Shown: positions 45,124 to 54,187 of the stretch, piece by piece | How the letters are laid out: every line of letters begins with the position of its first letter | Position numbering within the stretch: the first letter of the stretch is position 1 | Source of the DNA: Agaribacterium sp. ZY112 | GTDB lineage: Bacteria; Pseudomonadota; Gammaproteobacteria; Pseudomonadales; Cellvibrionaceae | Assembly (NCBI RefSeq): GCF_041346925.1 | Contig: NZ_CP166840.1 | Coordinates: forward strand, 3,905,001-3,969,000 | DNA length: 64,000 bases | Direction of reading: 5' to 3' | Notes under the pieces: model-generated | Database searches by the model: none | Seen by the model: only the letters and a program-made list of their open reading frames with translations | What the model was told of the DNA's origin: nothing | Translations under genes and position numbers: made by a program

Positions 45124-46152
45124 ATGTGTATCCGTATGCCTCCTAGATATATTTACTGTCTTGCACTTGGCTTTCCACTCCTCCTTTGCGCTTTAGGCTT
45201 TTATTTTGGTATGTACTGGGAGAGGCTGAAGGCCAATCAAAATCCAGTAGCGGCACCTGCCGCTTCTCCTTTCCCATCGGTTAAAGAAAGGGGAAAAACT
45301 GAACTACGTAGCGTCAGGCATGAGCAGTGTTTAAGATCAGGTTCAACGAGTAAAAATCAAGGTATTGAAGAAGTCCAGACTGAAAGTATTTCGGAGATAA
45401 TAAATTTGTTTTTTAAAGCCTCTGGATACAAAAAAATAGAGTTGGGAGAGGAGGTATCAAAAAGATTGGCAAGTCATCATCTTCAACAGGCAATCGATTG
45501 GATTAACTCTAGCGACATAGAGAACTCAGTTGAATTTTCTTCTCTTAATTTGTTTGATTTGAAATTAATTGCGGTGAAATCTGCATTGGATAGCGATCAA
45601 GGATTTGCACAAACTATCGACCAGATTACATTAGAGAGAAGCGATCAAGTTAGAGGCGGGCTGTTAAGGATCGCGGCTGAAAAGATTGCTGAATCAGACT
45701 ATGAAAAAGCATTAGAATTATCAGATTATTATGCGAGTGAGGCTGAGGTTTCTAGTCGATTAAAGGGAGAGGCTTTAAAGCGCTGGTCAGACCATAATGC
45801 AATTGAGGCTTTTCGCTACGCGACTAACCAGCAGGGAATTGTGAAGGACTCGGATGTTTTTTTTGTTATTGATAATGCATTTAACAGCTTGAGTCTAGAT
45901 GAGTTTAAAACGGAAATATATAGCCGGTCCCCAGGTGAGTATAAAGATCGTATTGCTATGAGTACTGCAAAACGTTTCATCTTTTCTCGCCCTAGTGAAG
46001 TTCAATTTTGGCTGGATGAAATTAAAAACCCCACTCACAGATTGGAACTTTATGAATCCATTAAAAATGAGTTTATTTTAAGAGGGAAGGAAAAAAGCGA
46101 AATTACGGAGAGATTTCCATTTTTGACCGGTGGGGATGAGTTCTCTAGATAG
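45124..46152 (+). CDS. Orphan single-pass membrane protein, unknown function
   Basis: I do not recognise this protein. From the ATG at 45124 (MCIRMPPRYIYC) it has ~342 residues with one hydrophobic helix near the start (LALGFPLLLCALGFYFGMYW), a Pro/Ala linker, then a mostly helical, charged body including runs such as LRIAAEKIAESDYEKALELS. The first ATG of the frame is at 45013, but that part overlaps the IS3 remnant region. AT-rich composition and weak ribosome sites fit horizontally acquired DNA. Followed 12-40 bp later by the trefoil-like secreted protein gene. Confidence 0.5.
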   Translation: MCIRMPPRYIYCLALGFPLLLCALGFYFGMYWERLKANQNPVAAPAASPFPSVKERGKTELRSVRHEQCLRSGSTSKNQGIEEVQTESISEIINLFFKASGYKKIELGEEVSKRLASHHLQQAIDWINSSDIENSVEFSSLNLFDLKLIAVKSALDSDQGFAQTIDQITLERSDQVRGGLLRIAAEKIAESDYEKALELSDYYASEAEVSSRLKGEALKRWSDHNAIEAFRYATNQQGIVKDSDVFFVIDNAFNSLSLDEFKTEIYSRSPGEYKDRIAMSTAKRFIFSRPSEVQFWLDEIKNPTHRLELYESIKNEFILRGKEKSEITERFPFLTGGDEFSR

Positions 46153-46193
46153 GACTGTGTTGTTTGTCGAATTTTATATTCAAGGAAATGAGC

Positions 46194-46973
46194 ATGTATA
46201 AGTTATTTCAAGTGGTAATAGTTTTTTCATTTTTGAGTACGATTTCTTTCTCCTCTACGGCAGGTGACTATATCTGTAAAGCGCAGCCTACATGGTGCCA
46301 CATGTTCACCACTCGTTCAAACTGTGAAACTCAACCTGGGTGCCGCTTTCACGCAAGCAAGGCCCCCCCTTATCGATGCTCGGGAGAAACTAAAGCCTGT
46401 AACGGCAGAAATAAGAGCGAGTGTATTGGAAATTTACATTCTCGCCCCATGGGTGGCAGCAGCAACCCATTAGACATAGTGGGCTCAAATGGGTGCCATT
46501 ATGGCACTAAATTCCGATGTTCCACTCTTTATCATCCGTTTGTGAAAAATATAAAAGTTAAAGGTGGTACATTCGGAAGAGAGTATCTGAGTGTTCCAGG
46601 ACATGGTAAATTTGTTGATTTATGGACTATTAATGATTGCCAGGGGCGTCAGATGTGGGGGCTAGAGAAAACCTCCGATGGGGTCTCATATAATATTATT
46701 GTCGTGGGTGGAGTTGATGGCAATCGAAAATACTTAAGTACGAATGGAGATGGGACGATTGTTGATTTGTGGACTGAAGATGATGGCTCTGGTCGTCAAA
46801 GATGGATTATTTCAGGAGAGCATATAAAGATTAAAGGCGGAGTCTCAGGTAACCGGAAGTACCTAAGCGTTAATCCCGAGGGCACGAAGGTGGATTTATG
46901 GACCAAGGATGATGGCTCTGGCCGACAAAAATGGAGTATCACAAAATCGCTAGGGAGAGCAGTTAATCTTTAA
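46194..46973 (+). CDS. Secreted Cys-rich protein with three beta-trefoil-like repeats (ricin-B-like)
   Basis: From the ATG at 46194 (AAGGA seven bases upstream) the product has a signal peptide (FQVVIVFSFLSTISFSSTAG). A Cys-rich segment of ~100 residues follows (pairs in DYICKAQPTWCHMF, RSNCETQPGCRFH, ETKACNGRNKSEC and others). Three ~40-residue repeats come last: IKVKGGTFGREYLSVPGHG...GRQMW, then GGVDGNRKYLSTNGDG...GRQRW, then GGVSGNRKYLSVNPEG...GRQKW. The repeated Q-x-W and three-fold count match ricin-type beta-trefoil lectins. Probably binds carbohydrate outside the cell; toxic or adhesive roles are open. Confidence 0.65.
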   Translation: MYKLFQVVIVFSFLSTISFSSTAGDYICKAQPTWCHMFTTRSNCETQPGCRFHASKAPPYRCSGETKACNGRNKSECIGNLHSRPMGGSSNPLDIVGSNGCHYGTKFRCSTLYHPFVKNIKVKGGTFGREYLSVPGHGKFVDLWTINDCQGRQMWGLEKTSDGVSYNIIVVGGVDGNRKYLSTNGDGTIVDLWTEDDGSGRQRWIISGEHIKIKGGVSGNRKYLSVNPEGTKVDLWTKDDGSGRQKWSITKSLGRAVNL

Positions 46974-47046
46974 CCCATTTTTATAGTCGCTATGCGAGTG
47001 TTATATTCAAGGAGTTTCACTTAAGCCTGTAGATAAAATTGTGTAA

Positions 47047-47083
47047 CTACCTACCCTTAGCTATAACAGCTAAGGGTAGGTAG
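47047..47083. repeat. Perfect 16-bp-stem hairpin near an IS256 remnant
   Basis: CTACCTACCCTTAGCT (47047-47062) pairs exactly with AGCTAAGGGTAGGTAG (47068-47083) across ATAAC. No T-run follows on either strand. It lies 74 bp after the trefoil-protein stop codon and ~60 bp before the IS256 fragment. It may be a terminator or part of the mobile remnant. Confidence 0.5.
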
Positions 47084-47139
47084 TGATGAATATGCAAGAA
47101 CAAGGCCCCCTTACTCGCGAGGCAGCTAAGTCCATCAAT

Positions 47140-47302
47140 ATCCAAAAGTGATTTCAATGAGCTTCGGTAGATGCTTACCAAAGTTACCGCGTTAAACGCC
47201 GAGATGGTGTCCATCTCGGCAACGACAAGCGCGACAAATCCAATACAGGAATAGCCGTAGCAGCAAGCCACTGAAGACCGAAGATGTAGAAATTGAGCTA
47301 AT
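47140..47302 (+). pseudogene. IS256-family transposase remnant (N-terminal part)
   Basis: Plus-strand frames show MLTKVT, then DGVHLGNDKRDKSNTG and, after a frameshift, RNSRSSKPLKTEDVEIEL. This is the IS256-group pattern 'LTKVTVEAALNAEMDxHLGYxKHDKSNTGNSRNGxxSKTLKTEDGEIEL'. Stops and frameshifts mark a dead fragment. A hairpin GCCGAGATGG/CCATCTCGGC (47198-47220) lies inside it. The fragment runs into the 3' end of the LprI-like gene. Confidence 0.6.
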
Positions 47303-48656
47303 CACAAAACATATGCTTCATAAAATAAGTATTGTCTGGCTCTAACCTTAGAGAATCTAAGTACTCAGGGCTATTGCCACCTAGGCGATATAAAAACATA
47401 AGCTGAGACTGGCTTTGCCGCCAACCAAACTCAGCATTGCTCCAATGTATCATATATAGCTTATTATCCTCACCACGAAATAATAGATAGCTAGCGTTAT
47501 ATCGATTTAAAACATTGTAAGAAGTACCTGTATGCTTTTTATCTACAAGTCGAAGCTTCCAAAAATCATCAATAGGAATAAAGTCATTTTTTGAGTTTTT
47601 AATACTCAACTTGCCTTTTACAAACTTCAACTCTTCTTTACTGCCATCACCATTTACATCCAAAAGAAAAATCTCATTCAACTCTTGCTTTGCTAACATA
47701 GATAACACCTCGATAGATAACTCTGACTGGGTTTCATTATTTATAGCCGTTTCAATATCAGCCTGATTACGGAGAACCCACTGAAACGCATCATGATAGG
47801 AAATGTATCTATTCTTTTTATATTTAGTTTTAACACTAAACAACGTACTGCAAGACATGCTAAATGTATCATTTATATCGGCATACACGTACAGGCGCCC
47901 TCCACCAGTTCCAAAACGATCAATATGACCTAACAACCGATTATTTCCTAGTTTAAAAACAGTCAGGGAGGAACCACAGAAAGCACCGTCTTCCTTCCAG
48001 GACTGAGGTGTATTCGCTAACTTTACAGACATATCAGGATGGCGAATTAACACAAATGGCTTTGAACAACCTTCTGAACCTACAGTTTGATAAACAACGG
48101 AATCAACTAAATAGTCTTCGTTTAAGTCAGAATTTATCACCGAAATATAATTAGACTCATTCCACCAGTTAATAAGCTCTTCCCCATCCGCCATAGATAG
48201 AGAAGAGAACAAGTCACTGTCTTTAAAGTCTTCTAGAGTAAGTCTTTGGCCAGAGTTATTAACACCGACATCACCATCACGGCCAATTGTCATCGTACCC
48301 GGCTTAAAAGATCTAGCTATTCGCTTGCTTGCAGAAACAAGGTCATTCAATCGATTGAAATAATCAATTTGGCTCCTATAACTTTTTTCCAGACACGACT
48401 CATCCGCCTCTTTGCAATTATTATTACGTGTTTCCAGCCATTTCCGCTGCTTAGCCAGCACATCATCCTTCATCACATCGGGGCTATTAGAGCGCAACTT
48501 ATTATATATACCTGCAAGCTCATCATCTAAGTTCGATAGTTTTTCTACAGCACAAATTTCACTTTCAATATCTGCCCTTGCTTTTTCACAATCAAAACTC
48601 ACGCTATAAGATAAACTTGAAAAAAATAAAGAAAAGAACAATATGGCTCTACTCAT
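47298..48656 (-). CDS. Exported protein with N-terminal LprI/DUF1311 domain
   Basis: The 452-residue protein has a signal peptide (ILFFSLFFSSLSYSVS). A DUF1311/LprI-N domain follows (FDCEKARADIESEICAVEKL, then LDDELAGIYNKLRS and KQRKWLETRNNNCKE), with conserved cysteines. The remaining ~350 residues are not recognised and include repeated acidic stretches such as LLDVNGDGSKEELK. LprI-N proteins include lysozyme inhibitors. The large C-terminal region makes the role here unclear. Probably periplasmic. The stop codon abuts the IS256 remnant. Confidence 0.75.
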   Translation of the reverse strand: MSRAILFFSLFFSSLSYSVSFDCEKARADIESEICAVEKLSNLDDELAGIYNKLRSNSPDVMKDDVLAKQRKWLETRNNNCKEADESCLEKSYRSQIDYFNRLNDLVSASKRIARSFKPGTMTIGRDGDVGVNNSGQRLTLEDFKDSDLFSSLSMADGEELINWWNESNYISVINSDLNEDYLVDSVVYQTVGSEGCSKPFVLIRHPDMSVKLANTPQSWKEDGAFCGSSLTVFKLGNNRLLGHIDRFGTGGGRLYVYADINDTFSMSCSTLFSVKTKYKKNRYISYHDAFQWVLRNQADIETAINNETQSELSIEVLSMLAKQELNEIFLLDVNGDGSKEELKFVKGKLSIKNSKNDFIPIDDFWKLRLVDKKHTGTSYNVLNRYNASYLLFRGEDNKLYMIHWSNAEFGWRQSQSQLMFLYRLGGNSPEYLDSLRLEPDNTYFMKHMFCD

Positions 48657-49179
48657 AAAAACTCCATTTATTGACTAACACCTAATAATAAGCGCATATA
48701 TCTCATCCATCTCTATATCGAGACCTCTGGGCAACTTAAGTTGAAAAACATGTAGTTCAAACACATCGACCACATGGCATCTATGCTTTAAAAGACGCTA
48801 ACTACCAGCTCCCGCAATCCAAATTCAGGTATAAACTTGCTGATTTCAGCATAGTACATAAATAAAATCGACCTATTCAGACGACAACAGGCTTCATAAA
48901 GCGGGCTTCTAAATAATAGAGGTTTAGGCTGAAAGGCTGGCATACCTAAATTGGTTAAACTCGCTCCAAATATCGCTTATTATTGCCATCTCTATATAAG
49001 GAACAATTAATCTATATCACGGTATTAAAAGAAATCCGGCAGGCCGTTAGGTGCTATTACCCCGCCATCGATAGAGGGGGCACCCCATAACAAAACTTGC
49101 ATTGTCACAGAATAAAAACGCAATCACTAAAGCAAGCTCTCAGGCTTTAGCACTCAAGATTAAGAGCCCCACAGAATAA
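48657..49179. other. Intergenic region, no gene recognised
   Basis: This 523-bp stretch has no supported gene. An imperfect stem (GGTGC 49050-49054 with GCACC 49080-49084, plus CCCC/GGGG inside) may mark the end of the arsenic operon transcript. No clear T-tract follows. Confidence 0.35.
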
Positions 49180-50403
49180 CTAACTTGCCTGCGGCTGATG
49201 CTTAGGCAGGCCCAGAGACAACAACGCCGCGGTTAAAATAAATGCCGATGAAGCCCACAAACAAATACCAAGCCCATAAGCCTGATACAACCAGCCTGAT
49301 AACACAGTGCCCGTTAGCCGCCCCATCGCATTGGCCATATAATAAAAACCCACATCTAAAGAAACACCTTCTTCGCTGGCATAACTAACAATGAGGTAAC
49401 TGTGAAGTGAGGAGTTAATAGCGAATAAAACACCAAAGATGAGTAATCCGCCTATTAAGGCTTCTTGGCTGTGCCATTGAAAATAAAGCGCAAGCGCAAT
49501 TAAGGCGGGAATACAACTAAGTAAAATAGCCCAGCCAAAAGCATGTCGACCATCGGGAAGCTTTGCAGAGCGACTCCCTGTAAGCTTGGGGGCAAAGCCT
49601 TGCACAAGCCCATAAGCGATCACCCACGTCGCTAGAAAACCTGAGACCGTCCAATGATCCCAAGCGAACTCACTAGCAAGATAAACCGGTAAAGCAATAA
49701 CAAACCAAATATCACGAGCGCCAAATAAAAAGAGTCGTGCCGCAGACAGGTAATTAATGGCAGAGCTTTTAGAAAACAGTTCTGTGAATTTCGCTTTGTT
49801 TTTGGCCTTGCCCAAATCTTTCTTTAACGCCCAAAGACTAAACAGCCAGACAAAAACCAAAGCGATAAGCATGCTCAGTATGGCGCCTTTAAAACCAGCA
49901 AGGCTCAATAATACGCCCCCTAAAAAGAAGCCAGCGCCTTTAAGTGCATTCTTAGAGCCGGTTAACAGTGCCACCCATTTATAGAGTTGGCCTTGGGCAT
50001 CTGCAGGCACCAGCAGTTTTATCGAACTCTTAGCGCTCATTTTATTAAGATCTTTGGCAATGCCCGATAAAGCCTGTGCGGCCATCACCCAAGCGACACT
50101 AAGCAGGCTCGTTGGTACAAGGAGCATGCCCAAGGCCACTATCTGTAAAAATAAACCGATGTTCATGGTGCGATTAAGGCCCAAACGAGCCCCCAACCAA
50201 CCACCAACTAAGTTAGTTATTACACCAAAGACCTCATAAAAAACAAACAGCATGGCAATATGTAAAGGGCTATAACCCAAACCATAAAAATACAGCACCA
50301 CCAGCATTCGCAGAGCGCCATCGGTTAAGGTAAAGGCCCAATAATTTCCCGTAACCACCATGTATTGGCGAATATTGGGTGGAAGTTGCGCAAGCCATGC
50401 CAT
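49180..50403 (-). CDS. arsJ: Organoarsenical efflux MFS transporter ArsJ
   Basis: The 407-residue 12-helix inner-membrane transporter has the N-terminus MAWLAQLPPNIRQYMVVTGN, GVITNLVGGWLGARLGLNRT, DLNKMSAKSSIKLLV and the C-terminal half SEEGVSLDVGFYYMANAMGR, all typical of ArsJ. It exports 1-arseno-3-phosphoglycerate, which the adjacent GAPDH makes from arsenate and glyceraldehyde-3-phosphate. The gene starts 6 bp after the GAPDH gene and is the last of the arsenic operon. Confidence 0.93.
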   Translation of the reverse strand: MAWLAQLPPNIRQYMVVTGNYWAFTLTDGALRMLVVLYFYGLGYSPLHIAMLFVFYEVFGVITNLVGGWLGARLGLNRTMNIGLFLQIVALGMLLVPTSLLSVAWVMAAQALSGIAKDLNKMSAKSSIKLLVPADAQGQLYKWVALLTGSKNALKGAGFFLGGVLLSLAGFKGAILSMLIALVFVWLFSLWALKKDLGKAKNKAKFTELFSKSSAINYLSAARLFLFGARDIWFVIALPVYLASEFAWDHWTVSGFLATWVIAYGLVQGFAPKLTGSRSAKLPDGRHAFGWAILLSCIPALIALALYFQWHSQEALIGGLLIFGVLFAINSSLHSYLIVSYASEEGVSLDVGFYYMANAMGRLTGTVLSGWLYQAYGLGICLWASSAFILTAALLSLGLPKHQPQAS

Positions 50404-50409
50404 GAATTC

Positions 50410-51420
50410 TTACTCTTGATCCATCTTTCCAACTAAGCGCAGTAACTCTGCTGTGCGATTAGAATAGCCCCACTCGTTATCGTACCAAGCATATAATTTT
50501 ACTTGTGTGCCATTAACCACCATGGTCGATAATGCATCAATAATACTCGACCGAGGGTCTGTTCTATAGTCCACCGAAACTAAAGGCCGCTGTTCAAAAC
50601 CTAAAATACCTTGCAGCTCTGTATTGGCAGCATGCTGTAAAAAGGCATTTACTTCTTCAGCCGTTGTAGCTCGGCTCACTTCAAAAACACAGTCGGTGAG
50701 TGACGCATTTGTTAAAGGAACACGCACAGCATGACCATTTAACTTACCTACAAGCTCAGGAAAAATATGAGTGATCGCTGTTGCTGAACCTGTCGTCGTA
50801 GGAATCAGGCTAGTGCCACAGGCTCGTGCACGCCTTAAGTCACTATGGGGCGCATCGATAATCGTTTGGGTATTGGTAATATCGTGAATGGTGGTCATGC
50901 TGCCATGCACAATGCCCAGTTTTTCGTGAATAACTTTTACCACAGGCGCCAAACAGTTAGTTGTGCATGATGCCGCTGTAACGATCTGATGCTCACTTGG
51001 CTTATACAGCTGATGATTCACACCCATAACCACATTTAATACACCCTGCTCTTTCACAGGTGCAGTAACCACAACACGCTTAACACCTTGATCAAGGTAG
51101 GCCTGCAATAGGGCTTTGGTTTTCATTTTACCGCTAGCTTCAACAACCACATCACAGGCCGACCAATCTGTTTCGGTAATATGTGTATTTTGTGTGCATT
51201 GAATACGCTGCTCACCAATAAGCATGGTTTCGCCTTCACTCTCAGCTTCGTGATGCCACTTGCCATGCACGGAATCAAAGGTAAGAAGGTGGGCCAAGGT
51301 TGCTGCGCTACCTGCTGGGTCATTAATTTGAACGATTTCAATATCGGCCCAATCAAAGGCCGCTCGCATCGTTAAGCGCCCCATACGGCCAAAACCGTTA
51401 ATTCCAACTTTAATACTCAT
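50410..51420 (-). CDS. ArsJ-associated glyceraldehyde-3-phosphate dehydrogenase
   Basis: The 336-residue NAD-dependent enzyme has a nucleotide motif [13 protein letters not shown] and catalytic Cys in [30 protein letters not shown] and the C-terminal [14 protein letters not shown] also match GAPDH. Its position between arsJ and an arsenic phosphatase-like gene marks the arsenate-detoxifying form, which forms 1-arseno-3-phosphoglycerate for ArsJ to export, rather than the housekeeping glycolytic enzyme. Kinetic preference is inferred from context. Confidence 0.92.
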   Translation of the reverse strand: MSIKVGINGFGRMGRLTMRAAFDWADIEIVQINDPAGSAATLAHLLTFDSVHGKWHHEAESEGETMLIGEQRIQCTQNTHITETDWSACDVVVEASGKMKTKALLQAYLDQGVKRVVVTAPVKEQGVLNVVMGVNHQLYKPSEHQIVTAASCTTNCLAPVVKVIHEKLGIVHGSMTTIHDITNTQTIIDAPHSDLRRARACGTSLIPTTTGSATAITHIFPELVGKLNGHAVRVPLTNASLTDCVFEVSRATTAEEVNAFLQHAANTELQGILGFEQRPLVSVDYRTDPRSSIIDALSTMVVNGTQVKLYAWYDNEWGYSNRTAELLRLVGKMDQE

Positions 51421-51427
51421 AATGTCC

Positions 51428-51925
51428 TCAGATCGAATAGTGCTTATTTAAATAACGAAGGTGGGCCGGCAAAGTTAATGCCTTGGCTCGAATAGATTGG
51501 ATTTGCGACTTTACTTCAGGCCACGTTTGGCCAGATTCAAGCAATAACATGGCCGCCACCAAACCTGTGCGCCCTGTGCCACCACGACAGTGAATGACAA
51601 TGGTTTTATTATCTTGAACCAGCCTTAGCAGTTCGCTTTTATTTTTCTGCCAAGCCAGCGCAAAACGTTCATCGGGTTCGGCATCATCATCTATGGGTAG
51701 TTGATACCAGTTAAAGCTGTACTTAGAGGCCTCATTAGAAAATGACGTCAGCGATAATGCTTGCAGCTCTTTGTCAGCTAAAAGAGTAATCACAGCATCG
51801 GCCCCAGCCTCAACTAGAGTGTCAAAAGCCTCCGTTAGGCTACAACCTTTTGTACCAGGGCAAGCAGTAAATATAAACTTAGCCTTATTCGCTAAGCTTA
51901 AAACATCAAAGGGGTGAGTTGTCAT
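51428..51925 (-). CDS. Tyrosine-phosphatase-like protein of the arsenic operon
   Basis: The 165-residue cysteine-phosphatase-fold protein has the active-site P-loop [16 protein letters not shown] (Cx5R in HCRGGTGR). A general acid is probably in [10 protein letters not shown]. It resembles dual-specificity/CDKN3-like phosphatases. Related genes are recurrent in arsJ operons. A direct arsenic function is not established; it lies between the ACR3 gene and GAPDH, 8 bp before the latter, so it is part of the same transcript. Confidence 0.85.
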   Translation of the reverse strand: MTTHPFDVLSLANKAKFIFTACPGTKGCSLTEAFDTLVEAGADAVITLLADKELQALSLTSFSNEASKYSFNWYQLPIDDDAEPDERFALAWQKNKSELLRLVQDNKTIVIHCRGGTGRTGLVAAMLLLESGQTWPEVKSQIQSIRAKALTLPAHLRYLNKHYSI

Positions 51926-51999
51926 TCTTCAAGGTCCAAGCAAAATGATTTTAATTAGGGGCAGAAATAATCTGATATAAGCGTTTAACATCAAGATAT

Positions 52000-53013
52000 T
52001 TAAAACCAGTGTCGTGTTCGGTTAACCATATATACCAAAGTCAACATAACCGGAACTTCAACAAGTACGCCAACCACCGTTGCTAATGCTGCACCTGAAT
52101 GCAATCCAAACAAAGAGATCGCCACGGCAACAGCTAACTCAAAGAAATTAGATGTACCGATTAAACAAGCAGGGCCAGCCACGTTGTGTGGTAATTTCAT
52201 AAGCTTAGCGCTGCCATAAGCAATGATAAAAATACCGTAGGTTTGAATAAGTAAAGGAATGGCAATCAACACGATGGCTAAAGGCTTCTGCAAAATGGTC
52301 TGGGCTTGAAAGCCAAATAATAAGATGACAGTGCCTAACAACCCCAACACCGACCAAGGCTTTAGACGCTGTAAAAAAGAGGCCAAACGCAAACCATCTG
52401 CCTTTGCTTCCAGTTTTCTACGTGTTAACACACCGGCAACAAGAGGCAGCAATACGTAGAGAACAACCGATAACAACAAAGTTTGCCAAGGCACGGTAAT
52501 ATCGCTAACACCTAATAAAAATCCTGCAATAGGTGCAAAAGCAAAAATCATAATGATGTCATTAACAGACACCTGAACCAGAGTGTAGTTAGGGTCGCCC
52601 TTGGTTAATTGGCTCCATACAAAAACCATAGCGGTACACGGAGCCACACCAAGCAAGATCATACCGGCGATATATTCATTGGCACTTTGAGGGTCAACCA
52701 AATCGGCAAAGAAAACCTTAAAAAACAACCAGCCTAAAGCCGCCATGCTAAAAGGTTTAATTAACCAATTGATCACCAAGGTCAGTATCAGGCCTTTTGG
52801 TTTTTTTCCTACATCTTTAATCGCACTAAAATCTATCTGTACCATCATTGGGTAAATCATGACCCAGATAAGCACAGCCACCACCAAATTTACATGCGCC
52901 CATTCCAAGGAGGCAACTAGAGAGAACTGCTGTGGGAAGAGATTGCCAAGCAATACTCCGGCTATAATACAAAGTCCAACCCAGACTGATAAATACCGCT
53001 CAAAAATACCCAT
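52000..53013 (-). CDS. ACR3-family arsenite efflux transporter
   Basis: The 337-residue ten-helix inner-membrane exporter of As(III) has the family-diagnostic Cys in [20 protein letters not shown] (the fourth-helix thiolate). [20 protein letters not shown] and [20 protein letters not shown] follow. It removes arsenite formed by the ArsC half of the ArsC-ArsR fusion encoded just upstream. A 46-bp gap separates it from that gene. Confidence 0.93.
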   Translation of the reverse strand: MGIFERYLSVWVGLCIIAGVLLGNLFPQQFSLVASLEWAHVNLVVAVLIWVMIYPMMVQIDFSAIKDVGKKPKGLILTLVINWLIKPFSMAALGWLFFKVFFADLVDPQSANEYIAGMILLGVAPCTAMVFVWSQLTKGDPNYTLVQVSVNDIIMIFAFAPIAGFLLGVSDITVPWQTLLLSVVLYVLLPLVAGVLTRRKLEAKADGLRLASFLQRLKPWSVLGLLGTVILLFGFQAQTILQKPLAIVLIAIPLLIQTYGIFIIAYGSAKLMKLPHNVAGPACLIGTSNFFELAVAVAISLFGLHSGAALATVVGVLVEVPVMLTLVYMVNRTRHWF

Positions 53014-53059
53014 AATACGACCTATAGTGCTACCAAACGATTAATCTACTTCTATTTCT

Positions 53060-53839
53060 TTACAAACAACTGACACACTGCCTTTGAGGTCTGTCGCCCA
53101 TGGCGTTTAAATTACGTAAGCTGTGTTCAATAAAAGCCAGGTTGTTTTCAGACGCCTCTGAGATAACAGCCCTAGCCCAAGCAGGAAGTTGAGGGTTGAT
53201 GCTATAAAACATCCACTGCCCCTGCCTGCGATCAACTAATAAACCGTTCTTTTTTAACAGAGCTAAGTGACGAGAGATCTTAGGTTGAATCTCTTCCAGA
53301 GCCACCATCATTTCACAAACGCAAAGTTCACCCTCATAGTGAATAAGCATAAGGCTGCGAAGACGCACTTCATCTGTCAGGTTTTTAAAAAAAACAACGG
53401 GGTTTAACGGCTGTGACGGCACTTGCTGCTTGGTCTCTACCGAAACAAACATAGAGATACGATTGCTGATCTCATTAAGTGTTACTTCAAATGGTTTCGG
53501 ACCGCTGCGATATTGAGGGTCTTCAAAGGACCACTCTAGTTTTTTGCCCAAGCATGGAAGTGCACGACACTCTTGGCGAGCTTGATCACACAGTGAAATA
53601 ACATAGTCAAACTGCCAGCCTTCAAACTCTGAGATGTCTTTTGAGCGCAGTTCCGCCTCATCACCAGTAAAGGCCGTTAACACTTCTATCGTTTTAGGGT
53701 GCACGGCAACAGGCTTGATACCAGCGCTATACACATCAAATACATCACCAGCGGCATGGCGCAATAGCAGCTCGGCCATCTGTGATCGAGCCGAATTACC
53801 TATACAGATAAACAAGACTTTTTGTTTAGACCTTGCCAT
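53060..53839 (-). CDS. ArsC-ArsR fusion: arsenate reductase plus ArsR repressor
   Basis: One ~259-residue polypeptide. Residues ~1-135 are a low-molecular-weight phosphatase-type arsenate reductase (CIGNSARSQMAELLLRH with the Cx5R loop; DVYSAGIKPVAVHP; SFEDPQYR with the Asp general acid). Residues ~160-259 are an ArsR/SmtB winged helix with the arsenite-binding ELCVCEMM and recognition region EIQPKISRHLALLKKNGLL. Start chosen at the ATG at 53839 (MARSKQKVLF); 53866 would begin inside the operator. It presumably represses the operon and reduces As(V) itself. Confidence 0.9.
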   Translation of the reverse strand: MARSKQKVLFICIGNSARSQMAELLLRHAAGDVFDVYSAGIKPVAVHPKTIEVLTAFTGDEAELRSKDISEFEGWQFDYVISLCDQARQECRALPCLGKKLEWSFEDPQYRSGPKPFEVTLNEISNRISMFVSVETKQQVPSQPLNPVVFFKNLTDEVRLRSLMLIHYEGELCVCEMMVALEEIQPKISRHLALLKKNGLLVDRRQGQWMFYSINPQLPAWARAVISEASENNLAFIEHSLRNLNAMGDRPQRQCVSCL

Positions 53840-53866
53840 AGAAGCACCATACATACGAAAAACCAT

Positions 53867-53899
53867 ATATATGATATTTCATATATTTTGACACATCAA
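53867..53899 (-). promoter_or_regulatory. Promoter and ArsR-type operator of the arsenic operon
   Basis: ATATATGA (53867-53874) and TCATATAT (53879-53886) are perfect inverted arms around TATT. On the minus strand a -35-like TTGATG (53899-53894) and a -10-like TATCAT (53876-53871) are separated by exactly 17 bp, and the palindrome overlaps the -10. This is where an ArsR dimer would block transcription. Binding is inferred. Confidence 0.6.
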
Positions 53900-54187
53900 C
53901 ACTAAAGAGCTTGCCAAGCACCTGCTGCTAGAGGGATCTAGGGCGATTATTCCTTCAACTTAGCGCTCAAGACAGCTAAAACGGAGTTTCATATAAATCA
54001 ATAACTAAGAAAGAAAAGCCCTCAACTGAATAAAGCTTATTTAGCTGTGATGAGCGGCCTGTACCTTGTGACCTGTACTTGCGTTGTGTATTAGGCTGTG
54101 ACTAAGTTTCTTTACTGCTCTTTATAGCCTGTCGCCCCAATCAATCCCTACTAGCCAACTGGCTCTAAGAGCGCCAGCCAAAGTAAG
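53900..54187. other. Intergenic region, no gene recognised
   Basis: Apart from the ArsR-type promoter at its left edge, this stretch shows no supported gene. It lies between the arsenic operon promoter and the 3' end of the solute-binding-like gene, both on the minus strand. No clear terminator hairpin with a T-run was found. Confidence 0.35.

Noticed and set aside
47047..47271. Minus-strand open frame of 74 codons beside the LprI-like gene
   Set aside because: The opposite strand holds a better-supported IS256 transposase remnant, so this frame is its shadow.
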